This document shows positions 1 through 6,236 of a DNA stretch of 7,880 nucleotides, piece after piece. The DNA lies in assembly GCA_043817485.1 (NCBI GenBank), contig JBDRGX010000112.1, positions 1 through 7,880 of the forward strand, read 5' to 3'. The translations under genes and the position numbers were made by a program. Origin of the DNA: JBDRGX01 sp043817485 [NCBI: bacterium]. GTDB lineage: Bacteria; JBDRGX01. Positions within the stretch are counted from its first letter, which is position 1, and every line of letters starts with the position of its first letter. Under the pieces are notes generated by a model. The model was not told the origin of the DNA. It searched no databases and saw only the letters and a list, made by a program, of their open reading frames with translations.

Positions 1-1
1 T

Positions 2-595
2 GCTGGTGTGAAAAGTGGTTTTTTACAATCCAAAAATGAAAAACTGATAACAAGCCAGAAAATTAGTAATTCTTCTTTTGCTGAAATTGAAAATATGCTT
101 AAACGAATTGAAAAAAAAAATGCTCCTGCAGAAAAAATGGGAGCTATGTGTTATAAGATGGCTATGCCTCCAAAATATCAAGAATATGTTTGTCCTATAG
201 ATGGAGAAAAAACGGTTTATAGCAGAGAAAATATGGAGATTTACAATTGTATTGACGACATTGTGAAAATGAGACGTTTAATAGAACATATAAATTCTGT
301 AACGAATTTAGCAAAGTTTACACTGGATGAAAAACAGTTATGTCATATATGTTGCCCAAATATTAAAACAAACGAAAGATATATTTCTTTAATAATTAAA
401 TATCCTGATAATAAAGAATATCGGTATAACAAGGTTATAACCGAAGATTTGCAAATATTAAAAGGATTTTTTGAAAAAAAACTTGATTACGAAGGTGATA
501 GAGGTAGTCAGATACCACTTAAAGAAGAGATAAAAAGAATTAAAAAAATATTAGGTATTGAAATTAGCATTCCTGAAAAAGAAAACAAAAAATGA
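2..595 (+). CDS. Hypothetical protein with a Cys-rich, possibly metal-binding middle; 5' end cut by the window
   Basis: I do not recognise this gene. The frame is open to the window edge (codons for Ala and Gly precede the GTG at position 8), so the true start is probably upstream and the GTG is probably an internal Val. Counting from that GTG as residue 1, about 195 residues are visible, ending at a TGA. Cysteines lie at 48, 62, 81, 112, 115 and 116. CPIDGEKT at 62-69 resembles the first knuckle of a zinc ribbon with Asp where a second Cys would be, and CHICC at 112-116 could be the second knuckle, so metal binding is an inference. Residues 20-45 and 170-182 are charged and probably helical. 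The C-terminus is lysine-rich. No membrane segment is visible; a signal peptide could lie outside the window. The gene is convergent with the - strand operon. It contains a run of ten A at 111-120. Hand-counted G+C is about 28%, slightly above the rest. Confidence 0.75.
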   Translation, partial: AGVKSGFLQSKNEKLITSQKISNSSFAEIENMLKRIEKKNAPAEKMGAMCYKMAMPPKYQEYVCPIDGEKTVYSRENMEIYNCIDDIVKMRRLIEHINSVTNLAKFTLDEKQLCHICCPNIKTNERYISLIIKYPDNKEYRYNKVITEDLQILKGFFEKKLDYEGDRGSQIPLKEEIKRIKKILGIEISIPEKENKK

Positions 596-627
596 TAGAC
601 GCTTGTATTGTAAAAACAAGGCCAGTA

Positions 628-651
628 GGAACAGGAAATTGTTCCCTGTCC
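628..651. repeat. Imperfect palindrome (GGAACAGG / CCCTGTCC)
   Basis: The left arm 628-637 and right arm 642-651 pair with one bulged base on each side (A631 and C644), closing a 4-base loop. It sits in a locally G+C-richer patch between two convergent genes, directly next to the perfect hairpin at 664-690. There is no A- or T-run right beside it, so it does not look like a terminator by itself. The style resembles small dispersed intergenic palindromes of bacterial genomes, but a second copy cannot be seen in this window. Confidence 0.5.
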
Positions 652-656
652 GTTGT

Positions 657-690
657 AAAAAATTACGGACAATCACAAAGATTGTCCGTA
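657..690 (-). terminator. Rho-independent terminator of the purF / amidotransferase operon
   Basis: There is a perfect 11-bp inverted repeat, TACGGACAATC at 664-674 and GATTGTCCGTA at 680-690, with a 5-base loop. Read on the - strand, the stem is followed after one base by six T (complement of 657-662), which is the usual layout of an intrinsic terminator. It lies about 70 bases downstream of the stop codon of the amidotransferase gene, which ends at 760. On the + strand no T-run follows the stem, so termination of the convergent + gene here is less certain. Confidence 0.8.
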
Positions 691-738
691 CAAGAATCAT
701 TAATAATAGGTTTGATAATTTGCAATATTTTATTTTTG

Positions 739-755
739 ATTGCAACTTGATATTA
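739..755 (-). other. Short 3'-flanking motif, copy 1 (TAATATCAAGTTGCAAT)
   Basis: Read on the - strand, these 17 bases lie 4 bases beyond the stop codon of the amidotransferase gene. They match the bases at and after the stop codon of the M16 gene (4930-4946) at 15 of 17 positions, including a shared AAGTTGCAAT. The function is unknown, and a coincidence favoured by AT-rich sequence is possible. Confidence 0.3.
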
Positions 756-759
756 AAAA

Positions 760-3354
760 TTAATCTTCTGCATCTTCTATTTCTTGTAAAACAAGTTTTT
801 TCAATGGTCTAATTTTTCGATATATTTCTTGTGGAGTTTTCTTCTCTCCATTTACTTTCAAAAGATGATATTCAACAGAAATCCCAAAAAGATTTTCATT
901 TTCTTTCAAATAAGGCAAAATAAGCTGCCAATCTGCTTCTTCAAGAGAAACTATTTCGCCTCCATTTAATTGTTCTTCAACAATTTGTTTTTCTGGATCT
1001 CTTATGTAAATTGCTCCACCAGACGCTAATGAAAAAAGATTAGATCCGGGATAAGAAATTGCTAATGGTTGTATTTTTCCTTCATCATCAAATTCTAATG
1101 CATTTACAACAACAAATCCTCCATTATTAAGAGGATCTCCAGCCATAAACGATTCTGCTAAATAATCTAAAGAAGTTCCATTTATAATTACTCGTGGACT
1201 ACCAACAGCATTTATAAGTGGTCTTCCAGCAGTATTTCCTAAAACATAAACTTCTCCACCTTTTGCTCCATACAAAAATGTTTGACCAACATCCCCATAA
1301 ATAACTAATTTTCCTGCTTTAATAATTTGTGCTAATTGATCCTGTCCATTACCATAAATTTTAATTTCCATTCCATCAATTCCAGAACTTATATAATCTC
1401 CAGAAGAACCATAAATTTCCATTTTAACTTTATGAGTATTAGCTCCAAAACCAGCTCCTAAAAATCTTTGTCCTTGTAAATTATAAATAATAAATTCTTT
1501 CCAATTTAATTTATATGCTTTTACTAAAAATTGACATAAACTTTCTTTTCCTTCTGGAGGAAAAGAAAAAGCATTAATTACAAGAATTTTTTGTTCACTT
1601 AAAGAAGTAGATAAATTTTCTTTATTCACCCAATTAATATGTTTATAACAACTTTTTTCTATAGAATCAACTGATGAGAAAATTTTATAAAGTGTTTTAA
1701 TAATTATTTGTAAAATAGAACTTCTTTTTTTATTCCCTGTAGCAAATCGTCTATTATAAAGTAAAGTTAATACTTCAATAGCCATTAAAGTATTTTTCTT
1801 GTTTGATAAAGAAATTGTTACAATGATTTCACAAACAATTCGAAAAGTATAAAATCCCCAACTACTTAAACTATTTTTAAGATATTCAAATAATTCATAA
1901 GAAGTTCCTTGAATGAAAAAGTCTAATATTTTTTCTTTAAGTTCATTATCAAAAGAAGTAGAAATTTCTACTCGAAAATCACAATGTACTTGTTCTTTAT
2001 TAATGTTTATTTCTTTACCAAATTTATCTTGACAAATTAAATTTTTATTAATTGGATCAACAGTAAAAATAAAAGAGCCACCATCAGTATAACTTCCACC
2101 TCTTGCATTCCAATATTTATCAGCAATTGGACAAATTCTTTTGTCTTCAGAAGATAAACTTTCTAATGCTGCATCTATAGCTTGCTTTTCAGAACCAATA
2201 AGTCCAATTTGAATTTTTCCTTTTTGAATAGCAAATACTTGAGGTCGTAACATAGCAGTATCTGTAATTCCAACAAGTTGATACAATTTTTGTTCTGGTA
2301 AAGTTCTTGCAATAATAAAAAACCAAGGACCATCTGGAGATCCATGAATATGAGTTGATTGAATATGTTTATAAATTTTTTGTTTTTTTTCTGGCAAAAT
2401 ATCAAAATCTCTTTCTGTAGTCGGAGCCAATGCTTCAATAATATATTCTAAAGGATACCCACAAGTTCTATGCCAAAAATCAAATAATAAAACAGAGACT
2501 TCTGTATCAGTTAAAAAAAGAGGATATATATTTCGCTGTTTTAAATATTCTGTTGTAGAATAATAATTAGCAAAATCACCATTATGAACTAATGCTTCAT
2601 TAAGCCCTATAAAAGGATGTGCTCCTCCTGGATGCCAAACTCTTCCTTTAGTTGGATATCTTTGATGAGCAATCCAAATATGTGCTTTAAAATTTTCTAA
2701 TTTGTAATATTTTATTACTTGTTCTGCATAGCCAACAATCTTCAAAATCATTATATTTTTTCCATGAGATAAAACAAACGCCTTTTTTTCACCTAAAGAA
2801 GCATAATATTTAGTATTTATTCGAAAACTATTTTGATAAACAAATTCATCTTCTGCTTGCATTAAAGTCATTTTTTGAAAATTATTTTCTTTTATAAATT
2901 GTTCTAATACTTCTTTTTTGACTTTTACAAAATAGCGACAAATATCTGGTGGTTTATTTTCCAAACCATCTATTTCTCTATAATCAGAAATAGTATCTAA
3001 TTTTTCTTGATGATTTATATCAAAATATGGTTTAATAAATTCTTCTTCTATTTTTGATTGAATTTCGATATCAAGCAAAGCTATTTGAAGCAAATAATTA
3101 TTATCCAATATTTCTTGATCTATTCCTAAATCTTCTGCACAAAGACCTGTAGCAGCAATTCCTCCACCTTTTCCATTTCCTCTATTATGCATTTGAACAG
3201 AAGGAGTAAATATGTGATTCCCTTTTATGGGATATGAAGAAATAAGACCAATAACTCCACACCCACCTTCTTCTTCTTTTTTATGCAAAGGAAAAGAAGG
3301 TAAATTATTCATATTTTTTTTTCTCGAACAAATTATTTTTTCTATTTCTTGCAT
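760..3354 (-). CDS. Glutamate synthase-type class II glutamine amidotransferase fused to a GXGXG domain
   Basis: This 864-residue protein probably releases ammonia from glutamine for a glutamate-synthase-like reaction. The N-terminal domain (about 30-440) is an Ntn amidotransferase. It shows nucleophile Cys32 in GGCGVIG after a 31-residue leader that must be removed, HNRGNGKGGG at 56-65, AHQRYPT at 229-235, HNGD at 257-260 and TDTE at 282-285. Residues about 465-585 are helical and hold LYNRRFATGNKKR at 532-544. Residues about 625-790 form a GXGXG beta-helix-like domain, as in the C-terminus of GltB, with glycine-rich repeats from GAGFGANTHKV to FMAGDPLNNGG. The FMN/Fe-S synthase domain that lies between these parts in bacterial GltB is absent, so a separate partner is expected. 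Met1 is chosen because AGGGAG sits 5 bases upstream; Met15 has only a weak site. The gene is 40 bases downstream of purF. An alternative role is a subunit of an N-methylglutamate-synthase-like enzyme. Confidence 0.88.
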   Translation of the reverse strand: MQEIEKIICSRKKNMNNLPSFPLHKKEEEGGCGVIGLISSYPIKGNHIFTPSVQMHNRGNGKGGGIAATGLCAEDLGIDQEILDNNYLLQIALLDIEIQSKIEEEFIKPYFDINHQEKLDTISDYREIDGLENKPPDICRYFVKVKKEVLEQFIKENNFQKMTLMQAEDEFVYQNSFRINTKYYASLGEKKAFVLSHGKNIMILKIVGYAEQVIKYYKLENFKAHIWIAHQRYPTKGRVWHPGGAHPFIGLNEALVHNGDFANYYSTTEYLKQRNIYPLFLTDTEVSVLLFDFWHRTCGYPLEYIIEALAPTTERDFDILPEKKQKIYKHIQSTHIHGSPDGPWFFIIARTLPEQKLYQLVGITDTAMLRPQVFAIQKGKIQIGLIGSEKQAIDAALESLSSEDKRICPIADKYWNARGGSYTDGGSFIFTVDPINKNLICQDKFGKEININKEQVHCDFRVEISTSFDNELKEKILDFFIQGTSYELFEYLKNSLSSWGFYTFRIVCEIIVTISLSNKKNTLMAIEVLTLLYNRRFATGNKKRSSILQIIIKTLYKIFSSVDSIEKSCYKHINWVNKENLSTSLSEQKILVINAFSFPPEGKESLCQFLVKAYKLNWKEFIIYNLQGQRFLGAGFGANTHKVKMEIYGSSGDYISSGIDGMEIKIYGNGQDQLAQIIKAGKLVIYGDVGQTFLYGAKGGEVYVLGNTAGRPLINAVGSPRVIINGTSLDYLAESFMAGDPLNNGGFVVVNALEFDDEGKIQPLAISYPGSNLFSLASGGAIYIRDPEKQIVEEQLNGGEIVSLEEADWQLILPYLKENENLFGISVEYHLLKVNGEKKTPQEIYRKIRPLKKLVLQEIEDAED

Positions 3355-3359
3355 CTCAT

Positions 3360-3365
3360 CTCCCT
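3360..3365 (-). promoter_or_regulatory. Ribosome binding site (AGGGAG) that fixes the amidotransferase start
   Basis: On the - strand AGGGAG stands 5 bases before the ATG at 3354. It favours this start over the in-frame ATG 14 codons later, which is preceded by an A9 run and no good Shine-Dalgarno match. An intervening ATG at 3359 is out of frame. Confidence 0.7.
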
Positions 3366-3394
3366 ATTGATTATTATTATAAAATATCTATTTT

Positions 3395-4771
3395 TTATAT
3401 AAATTTTTCTAAAACATTTTTCTCAACATTATTATTATATTTAATAGGATATTTTCCATTAAAACAAGCTGTACAAAAATCTTTTTTAGGTAAAAGCATA
3501 GAATCAAGCATACCTTCTAAACTTAAATATTTTAAACCATCTAATCCTAAAATTTTTTGAATTTGTTCAACTGATTGGTGAGCAGCAATTAATTCTTTAT
3601 TATCAGGAAAATCAATTCCATAAAAACATGGAAACTTTATCGGTGGACAACTTACTCCCATATAAATTTTTTTAGCTCCAAATTCTCTCAACATATTTAT
3701 TCTATTCTGAATAGTAGTTCCCCTTACAATAGAATCTTCAATAACTACAATTTTTTTTTGTTTTAAAATTTCTCTAATACCATTTAATTTTATTTTTACT
3801 TTAAAATTTCTTACAAATTGAGATGGTTGAATAAAAGTTCTACCAATATAATGATTTCTAATAAGTCCCATTTCATAAGGAATTTTAGATTCTTCTGCAA
3901 AACCTACTGATGCATAACTACCAGAATCTGGAATAGGAATTACAAAATCTGCATCAATAGAAAATTCTTGTGCCAATTTTCTTCCTAAATTTTTTCGAGT
4001 TAAATAAACATTTTTTCCAAAAATATTACTATCTGGTCTCGCAAAATAAATAAATTCAAAAATACACATACTATGTTTTTTTTGTTCAGAAAATTTAATA
4101 GATTCTATTCCTTTTTCATTAATAAAAACAATTTCTCCAGGCTCAATTTCCCTTATATATTTTGCTCCAATTAAATCTAAAACACAAGTTTCACTAGTTA
4201 AAATATAAGATTGTCCAAGTTGTCCTAAACATAAAGGTCTAAAACCAAAAGGATCTCTCATCCCTACTAAAGTATCATTTATCATCATTACTATAGAATA
4301 AGACCCTTTTATTTTAGAAAGAGATTGAATTAATTTTTCTTTATAATCTTTTTTTTTGCTTTGAGTAAAGAGATGTAAAAGCAATTCAGAATCAGTAGTA
4401 GTTTGAAAAATAGATCCTTTATCTTCTAATAGTTTTTTTAATTCAAATGTATTAACAAAATTTCCATTATGAGCAATTGCAAAACTTTTTCCTTTATGAC
4501 TTACCAAAATTGGTTGAACATTTTTTAATAAATTTGAACCTGTTGTAGAATATCTTACATGAGCAATAGCCAAATTACCTTTAATGGATTTAAGAATAGA
4601 TTCATTAAAAACATTTCCCACTAACCCTAAATTTTTATGAATTTTAGTTTCTTTTCCATCATAAGTTACTATTCCAGAACCTTCTTCTCCTCTATGTTGA
4701 AGAGCATAAAGTCCAAGATAAGATAAATGAACCGCATCCTCATGCCCATAAATTCCAAATATTCCACACAT
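3395..4771 (-). CDS. purF: Amidophosphoribosyltransferase (PurF), Fe-S cluster type
   Basis: PurF catalyses the first committed step of purine synthesis in the cytoplasm: PRPP plus glutamine gives phosphoribosylamine, glutamate and pyrophosphate. The 458-residue length is normal. The N-terminal Ntn amidotransferase half has the nucleophile Cys2 directly after Met1 (MCGIFGIYG), QHRGEEGSGI at 25-34, HVRYSTTGS at 71-79 and HNGN at 101-104. The phosphoribosyltransferase half has IPIPDSGSYA at 278-287 and the PRPP-binding loop VVIEDSIVRGTT at 342-353. Four cysteines (236, 382, 433 and 436, the last two in CTAC) match the ligands of the 4Fe-4S cluster in the Bacillus subtilis enzyme, but the cleaved propeptide of that enzyme is missing. 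A good AGGAG lies 5 bases before the start. It is probably the first gene of an operon with the downstream amidotransferase. No purine riboswitch is visible upstream. Confidence 0.97.
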   Translation of the reverse strand: MCGIFGIYGHEDAVHLSYLGLYALQHRGEEGSGIVTYDGKETKIHKNLGLVGNVFNESILKSIKGNLAIAHVRYSTTGSNLLKNVQPILVSHKGKSFAIAHNGNFVNTFELKKLLEDKGSIFQTTTDSELLLHLFTQSKKKDYKEKLIQSLSKIKGSYSIVMMINDTLVGMRDPFGFRPLCLGQLGQSYILTSETCVLDLIGAKYIREIEPGEIVFINEKGIESIKFSEQKKHSMCIFEFIYFARPDSNIFGKNVYLTRKNLGRKLAQEFSIDADFVIPIPDSGSYASVGFAEESKIPYEMGLIRNHYIGRTFIQPSQFVRNFKVKIKLNGIREILKQKKIVVIEDSIVRGTTIQNRINMLREFGAKKIYMGVSCPPIKFPCFYGIDFPDNKELIAAHQSVEQIQKILGLDGLKYLSLEGMLDSMLLPKKDFCTACFNGKYPIKYNNNVEKNVLEKFI

Positions 4772-4776
4772 ATCAA

Positions 4777-4781
4777 CTCCT
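4777..4781 (-). promoter_or_regulatory. Ribosome binding site of purF (AGGAG)
   Basis: AGGAG on the - strand stands 5 bases before the purF ATG at 4771. It is one of the two strong Shine-Dalgarno matches in the window; the genes of the right-hand cluster lack such clear sites. Confidence 0.75.
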
Positions 4782-4809
4782 TTTTAAATAATAGATTTTT
4801 TTATACCAA

Positions 4810-4837
4810 ATTATAATCAAAAATAAAATATTGAAAA
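4810..4837 (-). promoter_or_regulatory. Possible sigma70-type promoter of the purF operon
   Basis: On the - strand there is a perfect TATAAT (4815 to 4810) with a weak TTTTCA -35 candidate (4837 to 4832) 16 bases upstream. It would start transcription a few tens of bases before purF. The whole 4772-4943 gap is extremely AT-rich, so matches to promoter boxes are easy to find by chance; a second candidate, TATAAA, lies a few bases further down. The rest of the gap holds two TTCGAA palindromes and A/T runs but no gene and no clear terminator, so read-through from the upstream cluster is also possible. Confidence 0.4.
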
Positions 4838-4929
4838 TTTTTCTTTTTTGTTTTGTATTTTGTTTTAAACATTCGAATTTATTTTAAATTATAAATTGAA
4901 AAATTTTTTTGTATTTCGAATTTTTTTTT

Positions 4930-4946
4930 ATTGCAACTTAGTATTA
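4930..4946 (-). other. Short 3'-flanking motif, copy 2 (TAATACTAAGTTGCAAT)
   Basis: This is the counterpart of the motif at 739-755. It begins with the TAA stop codon of the M16 gene and, on the - strand, is followed by a run of A. Fifteen of 17 bases agree with the other copy. No function is known to me. Confidence 0.3.
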
Positions 4947-6236
4947 TTCAGATTTAATAATAATAGCAGTATAAGCTTTAAAATATTTTTCTGCTACTTT
5001 TTTAATATCTTGAATAGATACTTTTCTAATTAAATCACAATATTTTTCATCAAATTCATAACCTATATCCAAAACTTCAAACCAACCTAAATACCAAGCT
5101 TGTTTAATTCTATTTTGATGATTTCGTTCAAAAGAATCTATAAGATTTTTTTTTGTTTCTTCTAATTCTTCTATTCCAATTTTCTCTTCTTTAATTTTTT
5201 GCAACTCATCTAAAAGTCCATTAAAACATTGTTCTAAAGTTTTTTCTTTTGTAATAACATTAAAAGCAAAAAAACTTAAATACTTTCGAGTCGGAAAATA
5301 ACAACCCAATGAATAAGCTATTTTTCTTTTTTCACAAAATGCAATATATAATCTTGATTTTTTTTCTATTGCTAAAAGCATTTCAATAACTTTTAATACG
5401 GGATAATCACTGTTTATAATACTCGAAACAAGATACCCTAATACAATATATGCTTGTGTAGTATTTTCTTTTTTTTCTATTTTTTTAGGTAAAAAATTTA
5501 CATCAGATAAAAAATAATTTTTATTCTCAAAATTTTCTATAGGTTTTAAATTTCCAAAAATATTATTTGTTTTAATTAATAAATTTTCTTGTGAAAAATC
5601 TCCTACTGCTACTAATATCATTTTGTTAGGGACATAATATTTTTGCCAATAATTCAAAATATCATTTCTTGTAATGATTTTTATTGAATCTTCTGTTCCT
5701 TTTATATTACGAGCATAAGGATGATTTTTATAAATATTAGTTTTAAACAAATCATAAGCAAAATTTAAAAAATTTTCTTTTTCTTTTTTTATTTCTTGTA
5801 AAATTTTTTCTTTTTCATTTTGTATTTCTTCTTGTTCAAATAAAGGATTTTTGATTATATCTTCTATGATTTCTAAAGATATATCTATATATTGACTAGG
5901 AATATCTACAGAAATTTCTGCATAATCTTCTGTAAAAATTATTTTAATTTCACCTCCTAATTTTTTTATTTTTTCTGTTATTTGAAATTTTTTTTGAGCA
6001 TCTAATAATGAAAAATGAGTTAAATAAGCAAGTCCAGGAATTTCTTCATCAAAAATTCCTGTTTTTATAAATAAATCTAATGTAATCATTTTTGTATTTG
6101 TTAATGGTTTTGTAATAAAAACAAATCCATTTTCAAATACAGTTTTTTTTGTTAAATTTTCATTTGTTAAATTTTCGCTAAAAGCAAAACCAAATAAACT
6201 AAATAAAATAAATAATGAAAATATATGTTTATTCAC
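4944..6236 (-). CDS. Exported M16-family peptidase-like protein with a degenerate zinc motif
   Basis: This 430-residue protein has the length and layout of an M16B peptidase subunit: two similar halves, with markers such as YYVPNKMILVAVGD at 200-213. The start codon is GTG at 6236, with only a weak GGA upstream. It gives a typical signal peptide (Lys3, a hydrophobic core at about 5-18, probable cleavage after AFS at 18-20), so the protein is likely periplasmic or surface-bound. The zinc motif HxxEH expected in the N-terminal half reads HFSLL at 74-78: the first His is present, but Glu and the second His are both Leu, so metal-dependent catalysis is unlikely. The C-terminal half keeps SRLY (294-297) and EKRKIAYSL (302-310), the Arg/Tyr region found in the non-catalytic partner of two-subunit M16B enzymes. 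That suggests a partner role, but no catalytic M16 gene is adjacent. The first 8 bases overlap the end of the ABC gene. Confidence 0.88.
   Translation of the reverse strand: MNKHIFSLFILFSLFGFAFSENLTNENLTKKTVFENGFVFITKPLTNTKMITLDLFIKTGIFDEEIPGLAYLTHFSLLDAQKKFQITEKIKKLGGEIKIIFTEDYAEISVDIPSQYIDISLEIIEDIIKNPLFEQEEIQNEKEKILQEIKKEKENFLNFAYDLFKTNIYKNHPYARNIKGTEDSIKIITRNDILNYWQKYYVPNKMILVAVGDFSQENLLIKTNNIFGNLKPIENFENKNYFLSDVNFLPKKIEKKENTTQAYIVLGYLVSSIINSDYPVLKVIEMLLAIEKKSRLYIAFCEKRKIAYSLGCYFPTRKYLSFFAFNVITKEKTLEQCFNGLLDELQKIKEEKIGIEELEETKKNLIDSFERNHQNRIKQAWYLGWFEVLDIGYEFDEKYCDLIRKVSIQDIKKVAEKYFKAYTAIIIKSE
6148..6176. repeat. Two tandem 14-base copies (TTTGTTAAATTTTC, period 15)
   Basis: The two copies, at 6148-6161 and 6163-6176, are identical and in frame. 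They encode the repeated ENLTN/ENLTK just after the predicted signal-peptide cleavage site of the M16 protein, so they look like a small in-frame duplication in a tolerant linker. Confidence 0.7.

Noticed and set aside
628-693. CRISPR repeat or tRNA remnant
   Set aside because: There are only three 7-base copies in mixed orientation with no regular spacer, and no cloverleaf can be drawn.
551-745. A 64-codon - strand frame
   Set aside because: It overlaps the end of the + gene and the terminator hairpin, has low-complexity hydrophobic content and no ribosome site.
558-812. An 84-codon + strand frame
   Set aside because: It runs through the palindromic patch and into the end of the convergent amidotransferase gene; the translation looks random and basic.
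2175-2438. An 87-codon - strand frame
   Set aside because: It lies wholly inside the amidotransferase gene in another frame and shows no motif.
4772-4943. Purine riboswitch or other RNA leader before purF
   Set aside because: The gap is nearly all A and T, with no conserved stem-loop core that I can recognise.
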